DNA from: CAVSJR01 sp963728285
Lineage (GTDB): Bacteria > Actinomycetota > UBA4738 > HRBIN12
Length of the DNA: 64,000 nt
NCBI GenBank assembly: GCA_963728285.1
Contig: CAVSJR010000002.1
Location: 339,891-403,890 of the forward strand
Direction of reading: 5' to 3'
In this document: one piece after another, positions 26,219 to 35,915 of the stretch
Numbering within the stretch: the stretch's first letter is position 1
Layout: every line of letters starts with the position of its first letter
The notes under the pieces: model-generated
Databases searched by the model: none
The model's input: the letters and a program-made list of their open reading frames with translations, nothing else
Told to the model about the DNA's origin: nothing
Made by a program: the position numbers and the translations under genes

Positions 26219-26355
26219 CCCGTGGAGTGAGGGAGTCTCATCCCGTGGAGTGATTCGCGCCCGCGACCCGATCCCTACACTTCTCCGACCGGCGCCGGGT
26301 GGCGTCCACGTGGGAAAACGCCCTATACTCACGTGCCCGTTTGAACGACCGTTCA
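26219..26355 (+). promoter_or_regulatory. Control region of the serine-cycle cassette
   Basis: Two copies of CCCGTGGAGTGA (26219-26230, 26242-26253) stand 23 bp apart. TATACT (26324-26329) is a plausible -10. It is followed by the perfect palindrome TGAACG-AC-CGTTCA (26342-26355), the form typical of TetR-family operators, placed to block initiation. No TetR gene is in the window. Confidence 0.55.
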
Positions 26356-26400
26356 GGAACCGGTGGCGGCACACCGCCGGGCGGGAGAAAGGGGATCCGC

Positions 26401-27543
26401 ATGACCGCTGCAACGAACGCGACGCCTCCGGAGCTCAATCCCGGCGACCGGCTCCTCACGGGCCCGGGGCCATCGAACGTGCACCCGAAGGTGCTCGAGG
26501 CGATGCGGCTCCCGATGAACGGCCACCTCGACCCCGACTTCTGGGACATCCTCGTCGACCTCGTCGCAGGACTTCGCGCGCTGTGGCGCCGCGGGGACCA
26601 GGGCCTCACGATCTCGCTCTCGTCGTCGGGAACCTCGGCGATGGAGGCCGGCTTCATGAACCTCATCGAGCCCGGCGACGTCGTGATCTCCTGTCACTGG
26701 GGATTCTTCGGCTCGCGCCTGAACGACTTCGCTCATCGCGTCGGCGCCCGGGTCATCGAGCTCACCGCCGATTTCGGACAGCTCGTCCCGGTCGAGCGGA
26801 TCATGGAGTCGCTCGCGGCCAATCCGGAGGCGAAGATCGTGAGCGTGGTCCACGCGGAGACCTCGACCGGCGTCGACTTCCCCTTGGCCGACCTCGCCGA
26901 GGCCATGAGGTCGAGCGGCACCGATGCCCTGCTCTACGTCGACTGCGTCACCTCGCTCGGCGGCCAGCAGGTGGAGGCCGAGGAGTGGGGCATCGACTAC
27001 GGCTACTCGTGCTCGCAGAAGGCGCTCGGCTGCCCGCCGGGACTCGCCCCGGTCACGATCTCCGATCGCGCCATCGAGCGGATGCGGACGCACACGTCGG
27101 CGGTCCCCTACTACTACGACTTCGAGGAGCTGTCCAAGTATTGGATCGATCGTCCGATCACGTACCACCACACGATGCCGATCCTCCAGTACTACGCGCT
27201 GTACACGGGGGTGCGCCTCGCCCTCGAGGAAGGGCTCGACAAGCGCTGGGCCCGCAACGAGGACGCGGGACGATACTTCCAAGACGAGATCCGCTCGCGG
27301 GGGTTCGAGCTCCTCGCGGATCCGAATCATCAGCTCGTCGAGCTCACGGCCATCAAGGTGCCGGACGGGGTCGACGGCAAGGAGATCCAATCTCGCCTGC
27401 TCCGCGAGCACGGCATCGAGGTGGGCGGAGGGCTCGGACCGAAGGCCCCGCCGATCTGGCGCGTCGGCCTCATGGGCGTGAACGCGAATCGGGAGACGGC
27501 CGACCGAGTCCTCTCGGCCTTCGATCAGGTGCTCCCCCGCTAG
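26401..27543 (+). CDS. Serine-glyoxylate/alanine-glyoxylate aminotransferase, PLP-dependent
   Basis: 380 residues, class V fold-type I aminotransferase. LLTGPGPSNVHPKVLEAM at 18-35, VVHAETSTGVDFPL at 149-162, and PLP lysine K207 in YGYSCSQKALGCPPGLAPV. It converts glyoxylate to glycine with serine or alanine as donor. ATG 26401 has GAAAGGGG upstream and is preferred to an in-frame start 102 nt earlier, which would sit on the operator. First gene of a four-gene cassette with malyl-CoA lyase and malate-CoA ligase, which makes glyoxylate from malate; the context favours the serine-cycle role (Sga) over photorespiratory alanine transfer. Confidence 0.9.
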   Translation: MTAATNATPPELNPGDRLLTGPGPSNVHPKVLEAMRLPMNGHLDPDFWDILVDLVAGLRALWRRGDQGLTISLSSSGTSAMEAGFMNLIEPGDVVISCHWGFFGSRLNDFAHRVGARVIELTADFGQLVPVERIMESLAANPEAKIVSVVHAETSTGVDFPLADLAEAMRSSGTDALLYVDCVTSLGGQQVEAEEWGIDYGYSCSQKALGCPPGLAPVTISDRAIERMRTHTSAVPYYYDFEELSKYWIDRPITYHHTMPILQYYALYTGVRLALEEGLDKRWARNEDAGRYFQDEIRSRGFELLADPNHQLVELTAIKVPDGVDGKEIQSRLLREHGIEVGGGLGPKAPPIWRVGLMGVNANRETADRVLSAFDQVLPR

Positions 27544-27561
27544 ACATCCTCGAGGAGATCG

Positions 27562-28521
27562 ATGGCCGTCCGTGATCGACTGCATCGCAGTGAGCTCGCC
27601 GTTCCCGGCACGAACGTCCGGGCGATGGAGAAGGCGCCGACGCTCGGCGCCGATCTCGTGTTCCTCGATCTCGAGGACGCCGTCGCGCCGGACGACAAGG
27701 AGCGGGCGCGAGAGAACGTCATCGGGGCGCTCAACGCCCACGACTGGTCCGGATGCGCCGTGTCGGTGCGCATCAACGGCCTCGACACCCACTATTGCTA
27801 CCGAGACGTCGTCGAGGTCGTCGAGCGTGCGGGGGACGTCCTCGACACGATCCTGATCCCCAAGGTCGGCTCGCCCTCGGACGTCGAGTTCGTCGCCACC
27901 ATGCTGGATCAGATCGAGGCCTCGGCCGGGCTCGCGCCGATCAACCTGCACATCCTCATCGAGACGGCGATGGGCATGGCCAACGTCGAGGCGATCGCGC
28001 GAGCGCGGCCGGACCGCCTGGAGGCCATGGTGTTCGGGGTCGCCGACTACGCCGCGAGCGTCCAGGCGCGCACCACGACGATCGGTGGGTCCAATCGCGA
28101 CTACGCCGTCCTCACCGACCCCGACGCGGATGGAGCGCGCGAGCGCCACTGGGGGGACCAGTGGCACTTCGGCATCTCGCGCATGGTGGCCGCCTGCCGC
28201 GCGTACGGGCTCCGTCCGATCGACGGCCCCTTCGGCGACTTCGCCGATCGCGACGGCTACACCGCCGCCGCCCGTCGTGCGGCGGCGCTGGGCTGCGAGG
28301 GGAAGTGGGCGATCCATCCCTCGCAGGTGGAGCTCGCGAACGAGGTCTTCTCCCCCGACGAGGCGGAGGTGGAGCGCGCACGCCGCATCCTCGACGCGAT
28401 GGAGGAGGCCGCCAAGGAGGGAAAGGGCGCCGTCTCGCTCGACGGCCGCCTGATCGACGCGGCGTCCATTCGCATGGCCGAGAACCTGATGGCGAAGGTC
28501 GAGCAGCTTCGGGCGCGCTAG
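27562..28521 (+). CDS. L-malyl-CoA lyase (HpcH/HpaI, citrate-lyase beta family)
   Basis: 319 residues. TIM-barrel lyase motifs: SELAVPGTNVRAMEKAP, DLVFLDLEDAVAPDDKERAR (metal/CoA region), ILIETAMGMANVEAIA, VFGVADYAASVQARTTTIGG and the C-terminal KWAIHPSQVELANEVF. The 'FGxxDYAASxxART' stretch is closer to malyl-CoA/beta-methylmalyl-CoA lyases than to citrate lyase beta. Cleaves malyl-CoA to acetyl-CoA and glyoxylate. A GAGGAGATCG ribosome site precedes the ATG. The genes around it supply malyl-CoA and use glyoxylate. Beta-methylmalyl-CoA activity is possible as well. Confidence 0.87.
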   Translation: MAVRDRLHRSELAVPGTNVRAMEKAPTLGADLVFLDLEDAVAPDDKERARENVIGALNAHDWSGCAVSVRINGLDTHYCYRDVVEVVERAGDVLDTILIPKVGSPSDVEFVATMLDQIEASAGLAPINLHILIETAMGMANVEAIARARPDRLEAMVFGVADYAASVQARTTTIGGSNRDYAVLTDPDADGARERHWGDQWHFGISRMVAACRAYGLRPIDGPFGDFADRDGYTAAARRAAALGCEGKWAIHPSQVELANEVFSPDEAEVERARRILDAMEEAAKEGKGAVSLDGRLIDAASIRMAENLMAKVEQLRAR

Positions 28522-28539
28522 CCCACGAGGGGATCCGAG

Positions 28540-29712
28540 ATGAACATCCACGAATATCAGGCCAAGGAGCTGCTGAAGTCCTACGGCATCCCCGTGCCGC
28601 CGGGCGAGGTGGTCTACACGGTCAAGGCGGCGACCCGCGTCGCGGAGGACATCGGGGGCCAGCGCTGGGTCGTGAAGGCGCAGATCCACGCGGGCGGTCG
28701 CGGCAAGGCGGGCGGGGTGAGGCTCGCGAACTCGGTCGAGGAGCTCCGGCGGCTCACCGACAACATGCTCGGGACGACCCTCGCAACGGCGCAAACCGAT
28801 CCGTCGGGCCAGATCGTTCAGCGCGTGCTCATCGAGCGCGCCTGCAAGATCGAGCGGGAGCTGTACCTGGGGCTCGTGATCGACCGGGCCACCCAGCGGA
28901 TCGTCGTGATCGCATCCGCCGACGGCGGAGTGAACATCGAGAAGGTCGCGGAGGAGCACCCGGAGCGGATCCACAAGGAGGTCGTCGATCCGGCGACCGG
29001 CCTCCTGGACTTCCAGTGCCGCAAGGTCGCGACGGCGATCGGCCTCCAGAGCCGGATGTCGCCGTTCGTTCGGATCCTGACGGCCTTCTACCGGTGCTTC
29101 CGGGACAAGGACGCCCTGCAGGCGGAGATCAACCCGCTGGTGATCAGCGAAGAGGGCGACCTGCTCGCGCTGGATTGCAAGATGACGTTCGACGACAACT
29201 CGCTGTTCCGCCAGGGCGAGATCGCCGAGCTTCGGGACTTCGACGAGGAGGACCCGAAGGAGGTGGAGGCGACGAGCCACGGACTCAACTACATCGCGCT
29301 CGATGGACAGGTCGGCTGCATCGTCAACGGCGCCGGCCTCGCCATGGCGACGATGGACGCCGTCGTGCTGCACGGTGGGCGGCCGGCCAACTTCCTCGAC
29401 GTCGGCGGGGGCGCCACCCCCGAGAAGGTCGCGAACGCCTTCCGCATCGTCCAGAAGGACCCCAGCGTCAGGGCCATCCTCGTCAACATCTTCGCCGGCA
29501 TCAATCGCTGCGACTGGATCGCGCAGGGCGTCGTGCAGGCCACGCGCGATCAAGACATCGCCGTCCCGATCGTCGTGCGCCTCGCGGGCACCAACGTCGA
29601 GGAAGGACGCCGGATCCTCGCGGAGTCCGGCCTGGAGCTCATCCAGGCCGAGGACCTGGACGACGCCGCAAGCAAGGCCGTGGCGTCGCTCGGAGAGGCG
29701 GTCACCGCATGA
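28540..29712 (+). CDS. Malate-CoA ligase / succinyl-CoA ligase beta subunit (MtkA/SucC-like)
   Basis: 390 residues. ATP-grasp N-terminus MNIHEYQAKELLKSYGIPVP and WVVKAQIHAGGRGKAGGV, then INPLVISEEGDLLALDCKM, NGAGLAMATMDAVVLHGG and VNIFAGINRCDWIA. Carries the nucleotide site and grips CoA in the subunit interface. On sequence alone SucC cannot be excluded. The malate reading rests on the location directly after malyl-CoA lyase and before the alpha subunit, the arrangement of serine-cycle malate thiokinase. The stop overlaps the alpha-subunit ATG (ATGA). Confidence 0.85.
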   Translation: MNIHEYQAKELLKSYGIPVPPGEVVYTVKAATRVAEDIGGQRWVVKAQIHAGGRGKAGGVRLANSVEELRRLTDNMLGTTLATAQTDPSGQIVQRVLIERACKIERELYLGLVIDRATQRIVVIASADGGVNIEKVAEEHPERIHKEVVDPATGLLDFQCRKVATAIGLQSRMSPFVRILTAFYRCFRDKDALQAEINPLVISEEGDLLALDCKMTFDDNSLFRQGEIAELRDFDEEDPKEVEATSHGLNYIALDGQVGCIVNGAGLAMATMDAVVLHGGRPANFLDVGGGATPEKVANAFRIVQKDPSVRAILVNIFAGINRCDWIAQGVVQATRDQDIAVPIVVRLAGTNVEEGRRILAESGLELIQAEDLDDAASKAVASLGEAVTA

Positions 29713-30615
29713 GCGTGATCGTCGACAAGGCACTCGCGGGTCGTGATCCAGGGCTTCACCGGTCAGCACGCGACGTTCCACGCCGAGGAGGCGATCGCGC
29801 ACGGGACGAACGTCGTGGGCGGGGTCACGCCGGGGAAGGGGGGAACCACGCACCTCGAGCTGCCGGTCTTCAACAGCGTCGCCGAAGCCGTCGACGAGAC
29901 GGGGGCGGACGTGTCCGGCATCTTCGCTCCCCCGGCGGTCGCCGTGGACGCCCTCCTCGAGGCGATCGAGGCGGGGATCCGCGTCGCCGTCGTGATCGCC
30001 GACGGCGTCCCGGTGCAGGACATGGTCCGAACGAAGCGGTACCTGTCGGGCCGCGCCACGACGATCATCGGACCGAACTCCCCCGGCATCATCACGCCGG
30101 GGGAATGCAAGGTCGGCATCATGCCGGCCACCATCTATCGCAGCGGCCGCGTCGGCGTCGTGTCACGCTCGGGGACGCTGAACTACGAGGCCGTGTCCCA
30201 GATGACCAAGCTCGGGCTCGGCCAGTCGACGTGCGTGGGCATCGGCGGCGATCCGGTGAACGGAACGGATTTCAAGTCGGTCCTTCAGGCGTTCGAGAAC
30301 GACGACGACACCGACGTCGTCGTGATGATCGGGGAGATCGGCGGGAGCCAGGAGACCGAGGCCGCCCGATGGGCGAGCCAGTACATGCACAAGCCGGTCG
30401 TCGGCTTCGTCGCCGGCGCCTCGGCTCCCCGCGGACGCCGGATGGGACACGCGGGGGCCGTCATCTCCGGCGACTCGGACACCGCGACGGCGAAGCTCGA
30501 CCTGATGGAGCGCCTCGGCCTGTACACCGTGAGGAATCCCGCCGACATCGGAGACACCGTGCTCCGGGCGATGAAGGAGGCCGGCGCCAGCGTCGGCTCC
30601 GGGTCCGGCGCCTGA
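29709..30615 (+). CDS. Malate-CoA ligase / succinyl-CoA ligase alpha subunit (MtkB/SucD-like), frameshifted
   Basis: About 300 residues. It begins MSVIVDKALA, then one base is gained or two lost near 29733, and continues VVIQGFTGQHATFHAEEAIA. CoA-binding Rossmann part (VVGGVTPGKGGTTH), the GPNSPGIITPGECKVGIMP stretch, the SRSGTLNYEAVSQM stretch and the phosphohistidine loop (RRMGHAGAVISG) are all intact. Catalyses formation of malyl-CoA via a phosphorylated His. Last gene of the cassette, facing typA across about 50 bp. The Gly-rich tail GASVGSGSGA is extra to the usual end. Confidence 0.85.
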
Positions 30616-30667
30616 CCCGATCGGGTCGAGGGTTCGTCCCGCGCCGCGCAGACCGATTCGCTCCGCG

Positions 30668-32504
30668 TCAGCCGTCCCGCGCCGGCCTGTCCCGGCGGCT
30701 CGCCTTCAAACGATCCCCCTGCGGCAGCAGGATCTTTCGAAGTCGGACGTTGTGCAGGCGTCACCTCGACGCACTCGTCCTCGCGGATGAACTCGAGGGC
30801 CTGCTCGAGCGACAGCCCCCGCTTGGGGATGAGGCGGACGAGCTCCTCGGCGTTGGCCTGCCGGATGTTGGAGAGCTTCTTCTCCTTCGTGGGGTTGACG
30901 TCCATGTCGTCGGCCCGGGCGTTCTCGCCGACGACCATCCCCTCGTACACGTCCTCCCCCGGGCCCACGAAGAGCGATCCTCGCTCCTGCAGGTTCAGCA
31001 GCGCGAACGTCGTGGTCGTCCCCCGGCGATCCGCCACGAGCGACCCGGAGGGTCGCGTGCGCAGGTCGCCGTGCCACGGCTCGTAGCCCTCGAACACATG
31101 GTGCAGTTGTCCCGTCCCCCGCGTCTCCGTGAGGAACTCGGTGCGAAAGCCGATCAGGCCGCGGGCCGGAACCAGGTAGTCCATGCGGACCCAGCCGGTC
31201 CCGTGATTGACCATGTGCTCCATGCGCCCCCGTCGGAGCGCGAGCAGCTGTGAGACCACGCCGAGGTAGTCCTCCGGCACATCGATCGCGAGGCGCTCCA
31301 CCGGCTCGTGCACCCGCCCGTCCACGGTCCGCGTCACCACCTGTGGCTTCCCCACCGTCAGCTCGAAGCCCTCCCGGCGCATCATCTCGACGAGCACCGC
31401 CAGCTGGAGCTCGCCTCGGCCCTGAACCTCCCAGCGGTCCGGGCGATCGGAGTCGAGCACGCGAATCGATACGTTGCCGACCGTCTCCTGGTCGAGCCGG
31501 GATTTGACCAGGCGCGCGGTGAGCTTGTCCCCGTCCCGTCCCGAGAGGGGGGAGGTGCTGATCCCGATCACCATGGACAGGCTCGGCTCGTCCACCCTCG
31601 TGACGGGCAACGGGCGCGGATCGTCGGGATCGGCGAGCGTCTCCCCGATCGTGATCTCGTCGATCCCCGCGACGGCGATGATCTCGCCCGGCCCCGCCTC
31701 GTCGGCATCGATCCGGTCCAGCTCCTCGGAGACGTACAGCTCGGTGACCTTGGCGGCCTCGATCGAGCCGTCGGCGCGACACCAGGCGACCGGCTGGCCC
31801 CGGCGGATGGTTCCGTTGCGCACGCGGCAGATCGCCAAGCGCCCCACGTACGGGGAGGCGTCCAGGTTCGTCACGAGCGCCTGCAGGGGATGCCCGGGCT
31901 CGAACGACGGCGCCGGGATGTGCTCGATGAGCGTCCCGAACAGCGGCTCGAGATCCTCACCGGCGACGTCGGGGTCCGGCGACGCGCGACCCGCACGGGC
32001 GTCGGTGTAGAGGATGGGGAAATCGATCTGCTGCTCATCGGCGTCCAGGTCGAGGAACAGCTCGTACACCTCGTCGACCACCTCGCGGGCGCGGGCGTCG
32101 GGCCGGTCGATCTTGTTCACGACGAGGACGACGGGAAGGCGCGATTCCAGCGCCTTTCGCAGGACGAAGCGGGTCTGGGGAAGGGGGCCCTCGCTCGCAT
32201 CGACGAGCAGCAGCACGCCGTCGACCATCGTCAGGCCGCGCTCGACCTCCCCGCCGAAGTCCGCATGGCCGGGCGTGTCGACGATGTTGATCTTCACGCC
32301 GCCGTGGCGAACCGCGGTGTTCTTGGCGAGGATCGTGATCCCCTTCTCGCGCTCCAGGTCCATGGAGTCCATGACGCGCTCGGCCACGGCCTGGTTTTGC
32401 CGGAATGCACCCGACTGCCACAGCATCGCGTCGACCAGGGTCGTCTTCCCGTGATCGACGTGCGCCACGATCGCGATGTTTCGAAGATCCTCCCTGCTCG
32501 CCAT
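30668..32504 (-). CDS. typA: Ribosome-associated GTPase TypA/BipA
   Basis: About 611 residues after correction of one frameshift near 30757. G1 AHVDHGKTTLVDAML, G3 DTPGHADFGGEVERG, G4 NKIDRPDAR, G2 EREKGITI. Elongation-factor-like domains II, III and V are present, and the TypA-specific end is KILLPQGDRLKASRR after the shift. The uncorrected frame would run on into the opposite cassette, which is artefactual. TypA acts in ribosome assembly and stress adaptation. Monocistronic and convergent with the malate-CoA ligase genes. Confidence 0.95.
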
Positions 32505-32691
32505 CCGACCAGCCTACCCGGGCAATTGACGCCGTCGGAGCTGGGCCCGGGGGCTGCCGCGGGCGCGGCCGATACGGTTTCGTCAGCGGGCGGACGCGGA
32601 GGATGGCAAGATGGCGCGGCTTGGGCGCGCCGCTCGCGGTCGCCCTCGCGTAGATATGGGCAACGAGGTCCGACGAGCACGGGGGGGACGA

Positions 32692-33981
32692 ATGGGCGCA
32701 CATCCGAAGGACCGGAGGCAGGGATCGAGTGGGATCACGCGACGGGAGTTCCTCCGGCGTTCCGCCATGGCCGGCATCGCGTTGCCCAGCGCGGCGGCGA
32801 TCCTCGCCGCCTGCGGCTCCGACGACGGGGGCACGTCGTCGAGCGAAGGGGATGCCGGGACGACGCTCCAGCTGGCGCGGCCCGACAATCCGGTCACCCT
32901 TCCAACCGAGGGCAACCCGGCGATCGATGACGGCCTCGAGCCGGAGGCCGGTCCACTCGTGATCTTCGGCTACGCCGACTACATCTGGAAGAAGGTCCGC
33001 AACCAGTTCGCCGAGCAGTTCGACACGGAGGTCGAATACACGGTGTTCGACACCCAAGACGAGATGGTCGAGAAGGTCCGATCGGGCGCGGTCGAGGCGG
33101 ATCTCATCGTCACGGTGACGCCCGATAACGTCGGCAAGCTCGCGACGGCGAAGCTCATCCAGCCGCTCAACCACTCCTACCTCCCCAACTTCGACGCGAA
33201 CGTGGTGGAGGCCCAGAAGGACCCCTTCTGGGATCAGGGCCGCCTGTTCACGATGCCCTACACGATCTACACGACCGGCATCGCCTGGCGCAACGACGTC
33301 ATCACCGACGACATCGCCGCCATGGAGAACCCCTACGAGATCCACTGGGACCCGAAGTACTCCGGACAGTCGCACCTGCTCAACGGGTCCCGCGACCCGC
33401 TGTGCATGGCGCTGCTCAAGAACGGCATCGCCGACATCAACACCGGAGATCCCCAGGACCTCGAGCTGATCAAACAGGATCTCCAGGAGGGCGTGGACCA
33501 GGTCAACTGGCGGTTCGACCACGTCGACTACACGGAGATCACGGCCGGAGCCTCGTGGGCGGTCCACCAGACGTGGTCGGGCCAGGCCGCCTACTACCAG
33601 TACTACCTGCCGAAGGGCCTCGACATCACCGCCATCTCCTACCTCTGGCCGCCGCACGGCGACGCCGGCAAGCCGGGCATCCTCGGGTCGGACCACTTCG
33701 CCGTCCCGCGGACGGCGAAGAGCCCCGTCCTGGCCCACGAGATGATCAACTTCATGCTCGACTCCGACAACGCGATCGAGAACTACAGCTACGAGGGCTT
33801 CCAGCCGCCGATCACGGCGCTGGATCCGGAGAAGATCGTCGCCGACGGGCTCGTTCCGCCGCATCTGAAGAACATCATCCTGACCGAGGAGGACATCAAC
33901 ATCGGCCTCCAGGAGCTCGAGCTCGCGCCCGCCGTGAACCAGCAATGGCAGGCGATCGCGCTGGAAGTCGGGAGTGCGTAG
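32692..33981 (+). CDS. Spermidine/putrescine-type ABC substrate-binding protein (PotD-like), Tat lipoprotein
   Basis: 429 residues. The signal has a twin-arginine motif (TRREFLRRSAMAGIALPSAA) and ends in a lipobox (ILAAC), so it is probably exported folded and lipidated. Mature part: PLVIFGYADYIWKKVRNQF, ADLIVTVTPDNVGKLA, FTMPYTIYTTGIAWRND, EDINIGLQELELAP, all as in PotD/PotF-type binding proteins for polyamines or similar cations. ATG 32692 follows a GGGGGGGAC ribosome site; an upstream ATG at 32656 is possible. The GTG of the first permease overlaps its end. Confidence 0.88.
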   Translation: MGAHPKDRRQGSSGITRREFLRRSAMAGIALPSAAAILAACGSDDGGTSSSEGDAGTTLQLARPDNPVTLPTEGNPAIDDGLEPEAGPLVIFGYADYIWKKVRNQFAEQFDTEVEYTVFDTQDEMVEKVRSGAVEADLIVTVTPDNVGKLATAKLIQPLNHSYLPNFDANVVEAQKDPFWDQGRLFTMPYTIYTTGIAWRNDVITDDIAAMENPYEIHWDPKYSGQSHLLNGSRDPLCMALLKNGIADINTGDPQDLELIKQDLQEGVDQVNWRFDHVDYTEITAGASWAVHQTWSGQAAYYQYYLPKGLDITAISYLWPPHGDAGKPGILGSDHFAVPRTAKSPVLAHEMINFMLDSDNAIENYSYEGFQPPITALDPEKIVADGLVPPHLKNIILTEEDINIGLQELELAPAVNQQWQAIALEVGSA

Positions 33982-34896
33982 CCGGCCCGAGACGCGGGGG
34001 GCCTGGTTCCCCGGGTGGTTCTGGCCGTCGTTCGCGACGCCGGCATCCGTGTGGCTGCTGGCGTTCTTCGTGTTGCCCTTCTACGTCATCCTGTCGGTGG
34101 CCTTCGGGGAGGTCGACCCGATCTTCCTGACGGCGGTGCCGCGGTACAACCCACTCGCCTGGGACTTCACGGCGTTCAGGGGCGTTGTCGGGAGATCTGT
34201 TCTCGAGCGGATCGATCTACCAGCACGCGTTCGGCAATACCGTTCCTCTACGTCGCCGTCGCCACGCTGCTGTGCCTGCTCATCGGCTATCCCGTGGCCT
34301 ATTTCATCGCGAGGCACGCCGGCCGCTACAAGCCGATCTTCCTCATCGCCTTCATCGCGCCGTTCTGGATCAGCTACATGATGCGGATGTTCGCCTGGAT
34401 CAACCTGCTTCAGGGGGACGGGTACGTGAACCGGATCCTGTCCGGGCTCGGCATCGTCGACGAGCCCGTGCAGTGGCTGACCGGCCGTCCCACCACCGTG
34501 ATCCTCGGCCTGGTGTACGGCTACATCCCGTTCATGATCCTGCCGCTGTACGCGACGCTCGACCGCATCAGCGGCTTCACCCTCGAGGCCTCACGGGACC
34601 TCGGGGCCGGCCAGGTCGCCACCTTCCTTCGCGTGACCCTGCCGCTCTCCCGCCAGGCGATCCTCGCCGGCTGCGTCATCGTGACGCTTCCGATGTTCGG
34701 GGACTACTTCACCCAGACGCTGCTGTCGGCCTCACCGAAGACGGCCATGCTCGGCAACCTGATCGTGAGCTCGATCGAGAGCTCGCTCGTGCAGTCGGGC
34801 GCCTCGCTGGTCGTGATCCTGATGATCCTGCTGATCGCCCCCATGCTCTACTACCTGCGGAGCACCACGCGGGCCAGGAAGCTGGCGGACCGATGA
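33974..34896 (+). CDS. ABC permease, PotB type, frameshifted twice
   Basis: About 305 residues. N-terminus PGWFWPSFATPASVWLLAFF with the first helix; frames change near 34190 and 34240, joining FTAFRGVVG, DLFSSGSIYQHAFGNT and FLYVAVATLLCLLIGYPVAY. The EAA-type loop is LEASRDLGAGQVATFLRVTL. Six or so membrane helices. Forms the membrane channel with the next gene. The GTG start overlaps the binding-protein gene by 8 nt; the stop overlaps the next ATG. The two indels fall within 50 bp, so this part of the sequence is of low reliability. Confidence 0.8.
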
Positions 34897-35819
34897 CCCA
34901 GGTGGCCGCCGACCGAATCCCCGCGCAGGCGGACGCCACCACGACGCTGCGGAGGTTCCGCAACTGGATCGCGAACCCGTGGGCGAAGGCCCGGTTCCTC
35001 TGGATCGTCGCGATCGGATACTCGCTGTGGGCCCTGCTGCCGGTCGTGATCGCCGTGGTCTACTCCTTCAACAGCGGCCGGTCGCAGACCTCCCTGCAGG
35101 GCCTCTCGATGCGCTGGTACCTGCACGACGTGAGCTCGGTCCTGCAGGACGTCGAGCTCCGGTCGTCGCTCCTGCAGAGCTTCAAGCTCACGATCCTCGT
35201 CGTCCTCATCTCCGTTCCGTTCGGCGTGGCCTTCGCACTGGCGCTCGACCGATGGCGCGGCCGGGGCACCGGGGCCGCCAACTTCGTGATGCTCTTCTCG
35301 TTCATCACCCCGGAGGTCGCCATCGGCGTCGCGCTCTTCCTGTTCTTCGGCCAGCTCCTGACGGCGATCGGTCCCGGCTTCCAGGCGCAGGTCCTGGGCC
35401 TGTCGATGTTCGAGATGGCCTATCCCGTCATCATCGTCCGGGCGCGGCTGCTGTCCATCGGCAAGGAATACGAGGAGGCGGCCATGGATCTGGGCGCGTC
35501 CCCCACCGGGGCCCTGCGACGCGTGCTCCTGCCGCTGCTCGGGCCGGCCATCCTCGCGAGCTTCGCGGTCGTCTTCGCGACGGCGATCGATGATTTCGTG
35601 ATCGCGCAGCGCCTGTCCACGGGGCAATCGACGCAGACCGTGCCGATCCTGATCTACTCCTCCGCGCGACGCGCCCCCCTGCCGTCGCTCAACGCGCTCG
35701 CGACCATCACGCTCATCGCCTCGACGGTCATCATCGCGCTGGCGTTCCTCGTCTACCGTCGATCCACCAAGCGCGACCGGCTCGGGGACCAGGCGACCGA
35801 TCTGGTGGTTCCGGGGTAG
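34893..35819 (+). CDS. ABC permease, PotC type
   Basis: 308 residues, intact, about six helices, e.g. WIVAIGYSLWALLPVVIAVV and ANFVMLFSFITPEVAIGVAL. EAA loop YEEAAMDLGASPTGALRRVL. Completes the importer's membrane part. The expected PotA ATPase does not follow: the next gene is a secreted glycosidase, and none is present on either side. The only ABC ATPase in the window is the MsmX/UgpC-type gene at 44301-45507, which belongs to the sugar class. PotA must be encoded elsewhere, or the importer borrows an ATPase. Confidence 0.88.
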   Translation: MTQVAADRIPAQADATTTLRRFRNWIANPWAKARFLWIVAIGYSLWALLPVVIAVVYSFNSGRSQTSLQGLSMRWYLHDVSSVLQDVELRSSLLQSFKLTILVVLISVPFGVAFALALDRWRGRGTGAANFVMLFSFITPEVAIGVALFLFFGQLLTAIGPGFQAQVLGLSMFEMAYPVIIVRARLLSIGKEYEEAAMDLGASPTGALRRVLLPLLGPAILASFAVVFATAIDDFVIAQRLSTGQSTQTVPILIYSSARRAPLPSLNALATITLIASTVIIALAFLVYRRSTKRDRLGDQATDLVVPG

Positions 35820-35915
35820 CGTTCACGACGAGCGCCGGCCCGCGTCGCTGCGGCGGCGCGACGTCGACGTCCGTACATCGTCCGAAGGGTCCTTCCCCGG
35901 GCAGCCTTAGGTCCT

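Noticed and set aside
30614..30627. Perfect 14-bp palindrome GACCCGATCGGGTC between the convergent MtkB and TypA genes as terminator
   Set aside because: It has no loop and no U tract; it cannot form a normal terminator hairpin. It may be chance.
26353..31253. Two very long open frames of more than 1100 codons on opposite strands (26353-29853 minus, 27753-31253 plus)
   Set aside because: They lie over the malyl-CoA lyase, malate-CoA ligase and aminotransferase genes in shadow frames. Their composition (runs of Arg, Gly, Pro, Ala or Asp/Leu) is what high GC gives in non-coding frames, and no domain is recognisable.
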